Shown piece by piece: positions 26,697 through 35,344 of a DNA stretch of 64,000 nt. Position 1 is the stretch's first letter. Every line of letters begins with the position of its first letter. The position numbers were made by a program, and so were the translations under genes. Below the pieces are notes generated by a model that saw nothing but the letters and a program-made list of their open reading frames with translations, was not told the origin of the DNA and ran no database searches. The stretch comes from Burkholderia sp. S171 (GTDB lineage: Bacteria > Pseudomonadota > Gammaproteobacteria > Burkholderiales > Burkholderiaceae), in the NCBI RefSeq assembly GCF_009766085.1, contig NZ_LMUF01000047.1:217331-281330 (forward strand), given 5' to 3'.

Positions 26697-26968
26697 GTTC
26701 GTTGAAGAATGACCCCTATGCGGTATGTGTTCCACGTCTCGTGACGAACGGCGGATGGAGAGGATGAGGGTCGTTGGGGCTCGTTTGAGGCTCGACTCCC
26801 ACCGTGCGCCATCGGACGGGGGCGGCCGGTTTGAGACGTTGGACAGCAGGCTATGAATTGGCGACAATCCTGATGCCTGAGAGAGCGAGAGACGCGTTCC
26901 GCCCGTGGAATATTGTGTCAAGAAATCGTTTCTCCACACTGGGTGCATCGCCACTATAAGAGCCCCGC

Positions 26969-27592
26969 ATGCTGAACATTCTCGGAAAAGCATCGTCTAT
27001 CAACGTCCGCAAAGTGCTCTGGGCATGTGCCGAGCTGCACATTCCCTTCGAGCGGGAGGACTGGGGTACGGGATTCAGACAAACTGATACCCCCGAATTT
27101 CTATCGTTAAATCCCAATGGTCTTGTACCCGTCATCAAGGACGGTGATTTTGTGCTTTGGGAGTCGAACTCGATCCTCCGCTATCTGGCTTCGCGCTATG
27201 CGGGCGAAGTGCTTTATCCCACCGACCCTGTAAAGCGGGCAAGGATCGATCAGTGGATGGACTGGCAGGCGACGGATTTGAATCGGTCCTGGAGCTATGC
27301 ATTTCTCGGCCTCGTCAGGAAATCGCCCGTGCATCAGGCACCGGACGAGGTTTCCAAGTCGCTCGCGGGCTGGGCTCGGCACATGAGCATCCTGGAAAGT
27401 CAACTTAACGCGACGGGCGCGTTTGTCGCCGGGGCGCATTTCAGCCTCGCCGACATTCCTATCGGGTTATCCGTGAATCGCTGGTTCAGCACTCCGTTTG
27501 AGCATCCCCGCTTTGCCGCCGTTTCCGACTATTTCGATCGCCTTGCTGATCGAATCGGCTTTGCAGCGTACTGCAAGAACGGAACGCCGTAA
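26969..27592 (+). CDS. Glutathione S-transferase family protein
   Basis: A 207-residue GST. The N-terminal thioredoxin-like domain begins MLNILGKASSINVRKVLWAC with the catalytic Ser region at residues 9-11, then NPNGLVPVIKDGDFVLWESN, which holds the cis-Pro and the ES glutathione-binding pair. The C-terminal all-helical domain has the N-capping motif FSLADIPIG. It is a single gene with about 270 bp upstream. Confidence 0.93.
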   Translation: MLNILGKASSINVRKVLWACAELHIPFEREDWGTGFRQTDTPEFLSLNPNGLVPVIKDGDFVLWESNSILRYLASRYAGEVLYPTDPVKRARIDQWMDWQATDLNRSWSYAFLGLVRKSPVHQAPDEVSKSLAGWARHMSILESQLNATGAFVAGAHFSLADIPIGLSVNRWFSTPFEHPRFAAVSDYFDRLADRIGFAAYCKNGTP

Positions 27593-27922
27593 TCGTCGTC
27601 TGGCACCTTCGCTGTGCTCAGCAACGCCGTCTGGAGATCCAGCAAGAGCGGCTATGCGCAACGTGCCAATCGTGAGCGACCCTATCGCAATCGCACGATC
27701 CAGACATCCAGACCATGCAAGCTCACGCCGACGCCACACGCATTTACTCGAAGCGCTTCGCCACCGTACTCGCTTACATTGCCTTCTGCATGGATTGCGC
27801 TTCGACATCTGCGCAGAGATTGACGAACCGGTCGCACCGAATGACTTCGGCGTTCGTGAACTCGTCATTCCAGGCGGTCCGATCTATCGCGACTGGCTAC
27901 GTCAGCGTCCGGCGTCCGGAAA
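27593..27922. other. Intergenic stretch, possible unassigned coding remnant
   Basis: Between the GST and the convergent sirtuin gene. One + strand frame around 27790-27930 reads HGLRFDICAEIDEPVAPNDF and VRELVIPGGPIYRDW, which has protein-like composition, but there is no start, ribosome-binding site or recognised family. No gene is called here. Confidence 0.3.
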
Positions 27923-28747
27923 TCACCCGGCGTTAACACCAGCGTCGATAAGTTCAAGCGTATCGCGAGCGCCGGCAGCAAAACCAACACCCCGGGCTGC
28001 TGCAATCGCAAAATCCCGTGGGTTTATACGTATCACGCGCGGTCCAACGCGTTCGCTAAATCGACGAACTGTTGGAATGGTTTTGCCTGCGCCAATTTCA
28101 ATGACGACCGGTCGCTCCGTTCCTGCAAGCCAAGCATGTAATCGCGCTTCCTGCCGTTCGGTTCGTTGCGCGACCCAGTCGACGTCACCGAACATAAGGA
28201 TGTTGGGGCGAGCCATAGCACCGCAATGCGGGCAAGACGGCAGCTCACTTAAGAGTTGGCACTGGGCTTCGTCGACGATCGGATGAAACATTTGCGCCGG
28301 CCAAATGGCAAGGGAACAAGGGATGGAGCATTGCAAGAAATGAATTGAGCCATGACATTCCGCAACCAGGTCTTCAGGAAATCCGGCTTTCTGAAATTGG
28401 CCATCGACATTGCTGGTGAATACGGCAGCACCCCGAGGCATGAACCTTGCCCATCGACGGAGAATGTGGAAACCTGTATGAGGCGAGGCCTGCCGATACA
28501 GGTTAAGCCGGTTCCCGTAAAAGCCCCAACCGAGCGTTGGATGTTTAGCCAGAATGCGTGGATTGGCCATATCCTGAAACGTTAATTGATGCGTGCGCAG
28601 CGCTGGATACGTCTCCCAGAATCCAGCGGCGCCGCGAAAGTCGGGTAGCCCGGAGTCGACTCCCATTCCAGCCCCTGCGGCAACGAGCAAACCGTCAGCT
28701 TCCTGGATCCACGAGACGGCGCGGGCCAGTTTTTCGTCTTCGACCAA
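27923..28747 (-). CDS. SIR2-family NAD-dependent protein deacylase
   Basis: A 274-residue sirtuin. NAD-binding signature VAAGAGMGVDSGLPDFRG (residues about 22-39), the TSNVDGQFQKAGF block (usual TQN-D equivalent), catalytic His in ECHGSIHFLQC and zinc cysteines C...C (QCSIPC, CPHCG). The start is a TTG at 28747 with an AGGAGA ribosome-binding site 7 bp upstream; the nearby ATG is out of frame. It begins immediately after the broken EamA gene. It probably removes acyl groups from lysine; the substituted TSNVDG box places it in a less studied subgroup. Confidence 0.88.
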   Translation of the reverse strand: MVEDEKLARAVSWIQEADGLLVAAGAGMGVDSGLPDFRGAAGFWETYPALRTHQLTFQDMANPRILAKHPTLGWGFYGNRLNLYRQASPHTGFHILRRWARFMPRGAAVFTSNVDGQFQKAGFPEDLVAECHGSIHFLQCSIPCSLAIWPAQMFHPIVDEAQCQLLSELPSCPHCGAMARPNILMFGDVDWVAQRTERQEARLHAWLAGTERPVVIEIGAGKTIPTVRRFSERVGPRVIRINPRDFAIAAARGVGFAAGARDTLELIDAGVNAG

Positions 28748-28758
28748 TTGTTCATCTC

Positions 28759-29108
28759 CTAGGCGCGCTTGACGTTTGCATCGGATACCTTCCCGGCCGA
28801 CGTGGGCCAGCGATAACTTGCAATCAGGCCAAATGTAGTTGCAAAAAGTGTCTCGGTCACGAGCAGTTGCCCCAGATTACCGGCGACCGCCAAAACCATC
28901 GGCACCAATGCGACGAACGCCGGCGGTATCCGCTACGGTGCAACATTCCAAGAATGCTTGCACCGACGATTCCAGATAGCAGGAATCGGCATACGGCCAG
29001 ATCGTAAATCGAATACGGCCCAATGACGTACGGACCGAGGATGTTTAACGACCAGCCGAAGGCAGCGAATATTGCCGCGGCGATGCCGGCTAGCGTTTGC
29101 CGACCCAT
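28759..29108 (-). pseudogene. EamA/DMT-family transporter, broken
   Basis: The N-terminal part in one frame (MGRQTLAGIAAAIFAAFGWS, NILGPYVIGPYSIYDLAVCR) and the C-terminal part in another (VLAVAGNLGQLLVTETLFA, TTFGLIASYRWPTSA) both belong to a drug/metabolite-type transporter. The internal helices are missing and the two halves are joined out of frame near 28925. A ribosome-binding site and ATG survive at 29108 and the stop at 28759 lies 12 bp before the sirtuin start. Once a ten-helix exporter of about 290 residues, it is now about 115 codons. Confidence 0.75.
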
Positions 29109-29434
29109 CAATTCCCCTCTGTCGTGCTGTAACCGAAACAACAGCGTCACCCATCTCCAAGAGCGTATGCGCGCGAGCTGTGATCACTTTAGAAAAAGAA
29201 TCGTAGATTTGTCATGGAACGACACTTTTCTGGCCGTGTCGAGCTAACTGACGTGCTAATTTCTGGGACCAGACGCGTTACATCGCAAAGATCAGGTCAC
29301 CTGTGCAAATGACCGTTGTTGCGCCTGAACCGGCGGCACGCGGCCGCTGATTCGATCGTCAACAAGCAATCCTTTAGGGCAACCGGCTATTAGATTCGCG
29401 GCCGCCCGCCAATCGAACCTTCCGGCACATCACG
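29109..29434. other. Intergenic region between broken EamA and GNAT genes
   Basis: These 326 bp separate two divergent units. No coding frame, repeat or clear operator was found; they presumably contain the GNAT promoter. Confidence 0.5.
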
Positions 29435-29887
29435 ATGCATTCCGCTCCCCGCCTCGCCACTCTTGCCGACCGTCCAGCAATCGAAGTGATTGTTCGACAG
29501 GCTTACTCGCCTTACATCAGTCGCATCGGACGACCACCGGGACCTATGTCCGATGACTATGAAACGCTGATTGGCAAAGGCTGGGTCTACGTTGTCGAGG
29601 AGGAGGACGCTATATTGGGTCTTCTGGTTCTCATCCTTGAGCCGAATGCGATGTTACTGGACAACGTTGCGGTAGCGTCTTCCTCCAAGGGAACAGGAGT
29701 TGGGCGGCGCCTGCTTGAATACGCTAAGCAGTCAGCCAGAGCAGCTGGCTACCGTGTCATCAGGCTCTACACCCATGAGACCATGACGGAAAACCTCGCC
29801 CTTTACGGCCGCATCGGCTATACCGAGACGCATCGTGCCGAGGAAGTGGGCTTGAAGCGGGTATTCATGGCCAAGCTTCTGGCCTGA
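29435..29887 (+). CDS. GNAT-family N-acetyltransferase
   Basis: A 150-residue GNAT protein. Visible motifs: the first strand LATLADRPAIEVIVRQAYS, motif A LDNVAVASSSKGTGVGRRLL with the acetyl-CoA pyrophosphate loop (G-x-G-V-G), and motif B AGYRVIRLYTHETMTENLAL. The C terminus ends VGLKRVFMAKLL. The acceptor is unknown. It stands as a single gene. Confidence 0.92.
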   Translation: MHSAPRLATLADRPAIEVIVRQAYSPYISRIGRPPGPMSDDYETLIGKGWVYVVEEEDAILGLLVLILEPNAMLLDNVAVASSSKGTGVGRRLLEYAKQSARAAGYRVIRLYTHETMTENLALYGRIGYTETHRAEEVGLKRVFMAKLLA

Positions 29888-30002
29888 TCGCTTGAGTCCG
29901 TAGTCTCTTCGACTACACCCGTTAAAGGCATCCGCAGCGAACGTGCGTTTCCGGGGAAGTCGAAGATCCACGACAGCATGAAGATCATGCAGTATTGGCG
30001 GC

Positions 30003-30116
30003 CCTCAAATTGCGTCCGAGCCAGTCAGACAAGGTCATGACGAGCGCACCCATGGTTGCTGCCACTGGCAACTGAACGCGCGCGCGTTTCATTCCGGTCA
30101 ATGACGCCAGATGCGG
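30003..30116 (-). pseudogene. FecCD-type siderophore permease fragment
   Basis: A 38-codon stretch reading PHLASLTGMKRARVQLPVAA and MGALVMTLSDWLGRNLR matches the conserved region of FecCD iron-siderophore ABC permeases (family pattern PHIARLLxxRRALPQL...GALLMxxADWLGR). Nothing else of the gene remains on either side. It shows that an iron-uptake locus was once here or was carried in as debris. Confidence 0.6.
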
Positions 30117-30161
30117 AATGTCTGCCGCGTGAAAATTCGCATGCTTGTTTAGGGCCGATGT

Positions 30162-30205
30162 GATCGTTCTATCGTTGAGCAAGGACGAGCAACGATAGAA
30201 CGATC
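30162..30205. terminator. Long perfect hairpin 3' of the ketopantoate-reductase-like gene
   Basis: GATCGTTCTATCGTTG (30162-30177) is followed after 12 bases by its exact reverse complement (30190-30205). It starts about 20 bp beyond the stop of the minus-strand gene at 30226, so it could end that transcript. It lacks a T-tract, so it may instead be a protein-binding or mobile-element site. Confidence 0.5.
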
Positions 30206-30225
30206 GCAATCATCGGCGGTAGTTT

Positions 30226-31128
30226 TTAGCCGGGTCCGTCGCTCGCGGCCGCCAGAAGCGGCACGACCAGATCGCTGATCGGCGTGGGGATGCCGTGGAA
30301 TCGGCCGCGTCGTTGCACGACCCCATTACGGCTGTCCCATTCGAGAGGACGTCCCCCTAGCCGGTCGGCGAGGATGGACGTACCCAGGTCGGGCGGGGCG
30401 CCATGAAATCCATCGATGGTCTCTTGAGGGACCTCGTCGCCCAATGTCGCGCCCTCGGCGCGGGCAACCTCAAGGCATTCCCGCAGATAGGCCAGAGACA
30501 GCGTGGTGACGTCGGCTCGGGAGAACATGCCAGCACGGCGACCTGTCAGAACCATTAAACCCGCGACAGCGTTCTGTAGAAGCTTCCGCCATGCCACGGA
30601 CGTGAAATCCGCCGCTATATCGACGGAACATCGTGTGCCGCGCAGCGCCGCCAGCACTACGCTGGTGTGCGGCGTGTCTGGCAACGTGAGGCGCGGTTTG
30701 GCGCGTAGCCACACCGAGGCGTCCGGTTCGCGTTGAGCGGGAAACCATACCACCGAGGGCAGCACCGGATTGCCGAACAAATACGGTGCGACGAGCGCTT
30801 TCTGCTCGACCCCGTTTTGCAGGATGCAAACGACCGTCCTGTCGCTGCACAATGCAGAAAACCACGGAGCCGCCGCTTCCACCTGTGTCGACTTAACTGC
30901 AACGAGAACCAGGTCGACGGTGTTCTTGATTTCGGCCGGATCAGTCTGCACGGGCCCCGGTACAACGATACGACCGCCGTCGAAGCGCAGTTCAAGACGC
31001 TCGTGCGCCGTGCGGCCGCAAACCGTCGGTGTGCGGCCCGCCTCATGGAGCGCTGCCGCCAAGGTCGTGCCAATTGCCCCCGGACCAACGACGGCGACGG
31101 TTGGATTTTCAGACATCGTCATGATCAT
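30226..31128 (-). CDS. 2-dehydropantoate 2-reductase (ApbA/PanE) family protein
   Basis: A 300-residue NAD(P)-dependent reductase. The N-terminal Rossmann motif VAVVGPGAIGTTLAAALHEA begins a few residues after the start. The conserved VAVKSTQVEAAAPW and LQNGVEQ segments carry the Lys/Asn that bind cofactor and substrate. The C-terminal helical domain has AWRKLLQNAVAGLMVLTGR and a terminal SILADRLGGRPLEWD motif. The ATG at 31128 follows an AGGA ribosome-binding site. Many such paralogues reduce substrates other than ketopantoate, and there are no pantothenate genes nearby. Confidence 0.86.
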   Translation of the reverse strand: MIMTMSENPTVAVVGPGAIGTTLAAALHEAGRTPTVCGRTAHERLELRFDGGRIVVPGPVQTDPAEIKNTVDLVLVAVKSTQVEAAAPWFSALCSDRTVVCILQNGVEQKALVAPYLFGNPVLPSVVWFPAQREPDASVWLRAKPRLTLPDTPHTSVVLAALRGTRCSVDIAADFTSVAWRKLLQNAVAGLMVLTGRRAGMFSRADVTTLSLAYLRECLEVARAEGATLGDEVPQETIDGFHGAPPDLGTSILADRLGGRPLEWDSRNGVVQRRGRFHGIPTPISDLVVPLLAAASDGPG

Positions 31129-31246
31129 ATTGTCCTGATTTTCTATTGGGTGGCTTGGCGCGTTGCCGCTTCGGCGAACTTGCGCCACTAAAATACTTCG
31201 CACGAACCCTGCTGTTCACGGGCTCGCCGGTGGCATGCCTATAACC

Positions 31247-32140
31247 TCAAACGGTCCATGCGTTGATATCGAGAACTGCCTCGGCAAACGCTTCCGGCGC
31301 CTCCTGTGGAAGATTGTGACCTGCGTTAGCCACGACGCGGTTCTCATGACGTCCCGTGAAACGCTTCGAATTTGTCTGTCTGCCTCCGGGTGGCGAGACA
31401 CCATCGGCGTCCCCCTCCAGCGTGATCGTGGGCACGGTGATTGACGGCATCGCAGAGAGTTTTAGTTCGATATCCTCAAGCCGGGGATCACCGTCGACCA
31501 GCCCGAAACGGTGCCGATAAGAATGGACTACCACGTCGACGAAATCGGGATTGTCGAACGCCGCCGCCGAGCGCGCGTAGACGTCGTCGTCGACGCGCCA
31601 CGTCGGCGACCATAGAGACCACAAAAGACGACAGAACGCGCGCCGGTTCTCGATCAGCCCGGCCCGGCCGCGCTCGCCATGAAGGTAGTACTGGTACCAC
31701 ATCCGGTATTCCTTTTCGGGATCGGATGGCTGTAGGGCGTTGGCTATGTTCTGGATGTTGTACCCGTTGACCGAAACCAGCCCCCGTGCTCTCGATGGAT
31801 AGAGCGCTGCAACAATGCATGCCGCCCGGCCGCCCCAGTCGTATCCGCCGAGTATGGCCTGGCCGATCTGAAGCGCATCGAGCAGAGCCAGCAGGTCAGC
31901 CCCAAGCGCCGCCTGCTGGCCCGAGCGAAGCGTGGTGGGCGAAAGGAAGCGCGTCGGCCCGTATCCGCGGAGGTAGGGCGTAATGACCCGGGCGCCCTCG
32001 GACGTCAGGCGTGGCGCCACTTCCTCGTATGCGTGGATGTCGTAAGGGAAACCGTGAAGCAGGACTACCGGCCATCCGTTGGGATCGCCCTGTTCGACAT
32101 AGGCGATGTCGAGCAATTCGGTTGCGATATGTTTGAGCAT
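31247..32140 (-). CDS. Alpha/beta hydrolase (epoxide hydrolase/dehalogenase-like, Asp nucleophile)
   Basis: A 297-residue hydrolase. HGFPYDIHAYEEVAPRL holds the HG oxyanion motif. The elbow LGGYDWGGRAACIVAALYP has Asp in place of Ser (about residue 103), as in epoxide hydrolases and haloalkane dehalogenases. The acid is near LEGDADGV and the His lies in VANAGHNLPQEAPEAF. No signal peptide is seen. It is separated by about 120 bp from the reductase at 30226 and may be transcribed with it. Confidence 0.88.
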   Translation of the reverse strand: MLKHIATELLDIAYVEQGDPNGWPVVLLHGFPYDIHAYEEVAPRLTSEGARVITPYLRGYGPTRFLSPTTLRSGQQAALGADLLALLDALQIGQAILGGYDWGGRAACIVAALYPSRARGLVSVNGYNIQNIANALQPSDPEKEYRMWYQYYLHGERGRAGLIENRRAFCRLLWSLWSPTWRVDDDVYARSAAAFDNPDFVDVVVHSYRHRFGLVDGDPRLEDIELKLSAMPSITVPTITLEGDADGVSPPGGRQTNSKRFTGRHENRVVANAGHNLPQEAPEAFAEAVLDINAWTV

Positions 32141-32378
32141 GGGTCAGAAGGATATCTATCTTGAACCGGTTCAACAAACCAGAAAAATTGCCGGATCGAA
32201 TCAGAAAAACTCTCGCAAACAGGTCCATGAATGGAGAAGATTGCTGATGGACTCGCTGCACTGCACACCATTTCGGTGTGGATAAAAGCACGCGGCACGG
32301 GAACTGCTTCGAATGTAGTCGAGCAGGCGGCGTCCGTCTGCGTCTATTTTTCTTAGTCCAATCAAGGAGGGACGGATC

Positions 32379-32714
32379 ATGATCAAGGCAACCAGCGCAT
32401 TAATCGCGGCCGTCGCCGCACTCACGTTGTCGGGCGGCGCCTATGCACAGGCGGGAGGAGGCACAAGCGGGGGGAGTTCGTCAGGCAGCACCGCTAGCCC
32501 GGCGAACCTGGTGAACGGTGCTAATGGGGCGAACGGTGCAACGGGAGGCTACGGCACCCCAGGCGTCAATAACTCCGATAGCGGCATGGCCGGCAAGGCC
32601 CCGAATTCAGGTCTGCCGAGTAGCACGAACAGCACGACATCTGGCACGAGTGCTCCCACGAGCAACAATACGCTAGCCACACCAGGCGTGAAGTCACCGG
32701 CCGCAGGCCAATAA
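32379..32714 (+). CDS. Small secreted Gly/Ser/Asn-rich protein, copy 1
   Basis: A 111-residue protein with a signal peptide (IKATSALIAAVAALTLSGGA, YAQ; cleavage after AYA). The mature part is low-complexity: GGGTSGGSSSGSTASPANLV, NGANGANGATGGYGTPG, then Ser/Thr/Asn-rich to the end. A strong ribosome-binding site AAGGAGG precedes the ATG. The signal peptide, the YGTPG-N-S-DSG motif and even the upstream DNA match a second gene at 46979, so the two are paralogues. Function is unknown; it is probably an exported unstructured protein. Confidence 0.8.
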   Translation: MIKATSALIAAVAALTLSGGAYAQAGGGTSGGSSSGSTASPANLVNGANGANGATGGYGTPGVNNSDSGMAGKAPNSGLPSSTNSTTSGTSAPTSNNTLATPGVKSPAAGQ

Positions 32715-32758
32715 CCACGTAAAGATGACAACGAGCGGCGAATAAGCGCTCGAGACGC

Positions 32759-32793
32759 ATGGGGCCCCAGGGTAATTCCGACTGGCGCCCCAT
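32759..32793 (+). terminator. Probable rho-independent terminator of the small secreted protein gene
   Basis: ATGGGGCCCCAG (32759-32770) pairs with CTGGCGCCCCAT (32782-32793) with one central mismatch and an 11-base loop, followed by TTT. It lies 45 bp after the stop at 32714. Confidence 0.65.
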
Positions 32794-32949
32794 TTTCGTG
32801 GCTAGCAGGCGCGAGTTAATATGACCGACTTACGATGGGAAGCACCGACAGATTCGGGTGTGTCGTGACGGACTATCCCCGACGAACTCCCTGCGAATTT
32901 GAAGTTTGAGTCTTCATTCGCTATACGTTGTAAGAAAGGCATTAGTTAG

Positions 32950-33054
32950 CTAACCTTGATTTAATCCAGCGCTTCTCGCCAACTTTTCGCTCAACTGCTG
33001 CCGCTCGAAAGCCGCGACAACGAAGTTGACAAACGTGCGTGTTTTCGCCAGCGT
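32950..33054 (-). pseudogene. Possible LysR C-terminal fragment
   Basis: A minus-strand stretch reads LAKTRTFVNFVVAAFERQQL and SEKLARSAGLNQG before a stop, resembling the last helix of LysR effector domains (pattern KxRxFVDF). Nothing upstream in this frame belongs to the family. The rest of 32794-33213 holds no recognised gene. Confidence 0.3.
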
Positions 33055-33216
33055 TTGCTCCCTCCCCGTTTCACATCCCTGCCGCTGGCACGACCCTCTG
33101 CGCGGTATCGAATCAGGAATGCAAGCGGGGCGCCACGGAACAGAAGTCAGGCATCGGGTGTTCCGCCAACTTGCGAGCACTGCAGCCCTCGCTATAGCCA
33201 GTAAAAAATAAACTTG

Positions 33217-33239
33217 ACAACGCACGTTGTATCTACAAC
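33217..33239. promoter_or_regulatory. Overlapping MarR operators and promoter
   Basis: Two perfect 6-2-6 inverted repeats overlap: ACAACGCACGTTGT (33217-33230) and GTTGTATCTACAAC (33226-33239). They fill the space between a consensus -35 box TTGACA (33214-33219) and a weak -10 (AACAAT, 33237-33242), so bound repressor would block the promoter of the MarR gene that follows. Confidence 0.7.
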
Positions 33240-33270
33240 AATGAATTCATCAACAGACTGGGTTCGATTC

Positions 33271-33711
33271 ATGACAACACGTAACGCCGTTCGCGAAATC
33301 ATCAACAACTGCCTGGCCATGCGCGTTCGCATTGTTGCGCGTTCGGTTTCGGCCATCTACGAACAGGCTATGGCAAGCCATGATGTGACCATTGCCCAAG
33401 TGAATATGCTGACCGCGTTGGGTGAACTTGGTTCATGCGCGCCGGGTAAGATCGGCGAGGTTCTTCAACTTGAACGGTCTACCGTTTCGCGCAATCTGGA
33501 TCTGCTGATACAGAAGGGATTGGTTGAGGCGGTGTCCTCGGACGCAAAGGGGATTCGAGAAGTCGCTCTGACAGCAGCAGGGAACGGGAAGATTGAAGCC
33601 GTGCTCCCGGACTGGCGGGCCGCACAGAAACAGGCCGGCAAGTTGCTGGGGTTAGATGGAGTTGGGGCAGTCCACAAAGCAGCGGCGTCCATCTGGAGTT
33701 CACCGATCTGA
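33271..33711 (+). CDS. MarR-family transcriptional regulator
   Basis: A 146-residue MarR protein: IVARSVSAIYEQAMASHDVT, recognition region GKIGEVLQLERSTVSRNLDL, wing SSDAKGIREVALTAAG. Earlier in-frame starts (33214 and 33241) overlap the promoter and operators, so the ATG at 33271 is preferred, giving normal family length. It is probably autoregulated through the palindromes at 33217-33239. A related site at 33769-33782 suggests that it also controls the downstream cluster. Confidence 0.85.
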   Translation: MTTRNAVREIINNCLAMRVRIVARSVSAIYEQAMASHDVTIAQVNMLTALGELGSCAPGKIGEVLQLERSTVSRNLDLLIQKGLVEAVSSDAKGIREVALTAAGNGKIEAVLPDWRAAQKQAGKLLGLDGVGAVHKAAASIWSSPI

Positions 33712-33768
33712 AGTGTCATCTGCCGTGATGGACGCCGTCGTTTCGATGGCATTTTTTTTACGATCTAT

Positions 33769-33782
33769 GTTGTATATACACC
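33769..33782. promoter_or_regulatory. Second MarR-type operator before the 33.8-36.3 kb cluster
   Basis: GTTGTATATACACC contains the perfect palindrome TGTATATACA (33771-33780). It shares GTTGTA-N2-TACA with the operator upstream of the MarR gene. It ends 28 bp before the GTG start at 33811. Confidence 0.55.
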
Positions 33783-33810
33783 AAATGTTTTGCCTACCTA
33801 AGGAGATGTC

Positions 33811-34293
33811 GTGACTATCGAGAAGATCATCAGCGGTGTAGCCATTGGTCCCGCGTCGGGACTATCGAAACGGTTGGTGACGGTCGCACTGGGGGTCGCG
33901 CTGATGTTTGCTGCACCCGCCTTCAGCTTTGCTCAGACGGCGACGGAGCCCGCACAAGCATCCGCCTCACTCGGATTACCCGACGTTCCCACCACCCGAA
34001 TACTTGCGATCGGCCGGTTGACGTCGAAGTCGACGCCGGGTGCTATCGGCGCGGTCCTTCCTCAGGAAGTTCGCGAGACGGTCAAACTTTACCTCGAGGG
34101 AAAGATTGACCAGTGGTACGTCCGGAAGGACCAGGCCAGCGTGGTTTTTATCCTCAATATCACCGATGTGAATGAGGCCCGCAGAACACTGGAACAGTTA
34201 CCGCTGGGCCGCGCGGATCTAATGGAATTCGACCTCATTCCACTGGGCCCGTTGTCTCCGCTGGCAGCTTTGGGCGGGTCACCAAACCGGTAA
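33811..34293 (+). CDS. Secreted muconolactone-isomerase-like (dimeric alpha-beta barrel) protein, paralogue 1
   Basis: A 160-residue protein starting at GTG with a good AAGGAG ribosome-binding site. A hydrophobic signal segment (LVTVALGVALMFAAPAFSFA) suggests export. The mature part is a small alpha+beta domain: TRILAIGRLTSKSTPGAIGA, YLEGKIDQWYVRKDQASVVF, then EARRTLEQLPLGRADLMEFD. The last block resembles muconolactone isomerase/YciI-type barrels. It is clearly related to the protein at 35345, which lacks the signal peptide. Function is unproven. Confidence 0.72.
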   Translation: MTIEKIISGVAIGPASGLSKRLVTVALGVALMFAAPAFSFAQTATEPAQASASLGLPDVPTTRILAIGRLTSKSTPGAIGAVLPQEVRETVKLYLEGKIDQWYVRKDQASVVFILNITDVNEARRTLEQLPLGRADLMEFDLIPLGPLSPLAALGGSPNR

Positions 34294-34396
34294 GAAATAG
34301 AGTGGAATCCTAAGCCATCAGGCGGTATGAACGAAGGGCATTAAATTTTAAATACGTAGGATTACGAACGTTAACTAACTGTATCTGGAGAAAGAG

Positions 34397-35290
34397 ATGA
34401 GTGATGAACTGTATCTGGTAACAGGCGCAACAGGCGCCACCGGTCGGAGTGCTATCGACCACTTGCTGTCAAAGGGATCGAAGGTTCGGGCCTTCGTGCA
34501 TAACGACGACGACCGTGCCGCGGCATTGCGCGCCAGCGGAGTCGAGGTTGTCCTGGGCGATCTCCTCGACAACGAAGCTGTTCAAAAAGCAGTGCAGGGA
34601 GTGACGAGCGCCTACTTCGTGTATCCCGTCATGCAACCGCAGCTCGTTGACGCGAGCGCCTATTTTGCGCACGCATCGATAGCCGCGGGGGTGCGTTCCA
34701 TCGTCAATATGTCGCAGATATCTGCACGGGTTGACGCTGTGAGCCACGCGGCGCGTTCGCATTGGTATGGAGAACGCGTATTCGACTGGGCCGGCGTTCC
34801 CGTGACGCATCTGCGGCCCACCTTTTTCATGGAATGGTTGACGTACGGGTTTCAACTGCCGCTTATCGCTAACCACGATCTCATCAAGGTTCCGGCGGGA
34901 AACGGGCGTCACGCGCCCATTTCAGCGGAAGACCAGGGGCGTGCCATCGCCAATATCATGCTTGATCCGGTGCCGCATGCCGGCAAGATCTACCCGCTCT
35001 ATGGCGCGGTGGAGATGAACCACAAAGAGCTCGCGAGCGCCGTTGGCGAAGCATTGGGCCGAACGATTCGCTACGAGCCCGAAAGCTTCGATGAATTCGG
35101 CGCACGGCTGAATGCGATCGGAATGCCGAAGCATTTCATCCAGCATATCGTCGCGGTTTATCGCGACTACCAGAACGGCGATTTCGCCGGGATCAACAAT
35201 TCAGTGGAGGCTTTGACGGGTAGAAAACCCATGACGGTAGGCGAATACGTCAAAGCTAACAGCACGCTCTTTCAGCCGAAACAACAGTAG
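34397..35290 (+). CDS. NmrA/atypical SDR family NAD(P)-binding protein
   Basis: A 297-residue protein. The N-terminal dinucleotide motif YLVTGATGATGRSAIDHLLS is followed by VRAFVHNDDDRAAALRASGV and VVLGDLLDN, the pattern of NmrA-like quinone or isoflavone-type reductases. The middle has HLRPTFFMEWLTYG. The TGxxGxxG motif binds NADP. It lies between two related barrel-fold genes and close downstream of the MarR gene, so it is likely part of a regulated detoxification or degradation set. Confidence 0.9.
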   Translation: MSDELYLVTGATGATGRSAIDHLLSKGSKVRAFVHNDDDRAAALRASGVEVVLGDLLDNEAVQKAVQGVTSAYFVYPVMQPQLVDASAYFAHASIAAGVRSIVNMSQISARVDAVSHAARSHWYGERVFDWAGVPVTHLRPTFFMEWLTYGFQLPLIANHDLIKVPAGNGRHAPISAEDQGRAIANIMLDPVPHAGKIYPLYGAVEMNHKELASAVGEALGRTIRYEPESFDEFGARLNAIGMPKHFIQHIVAVYRDYQNGDFAGINNSVEALTGRKPMTVGEYVKANSTLFQPKQQ

Positions 35291-35344
35291 TCGAATTGAT
35301 TCTATCCCCGTATTCCTCACATTTTCAATAACTGGAGTTTCAAC

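Noticed and set aside
27498..28286. Long plus-strand frame covering the sirtuin 3' half
   Set aside because: Mostly antisense to the sirtuin; only the part before 27922 has protein-like character and it has no start or family.
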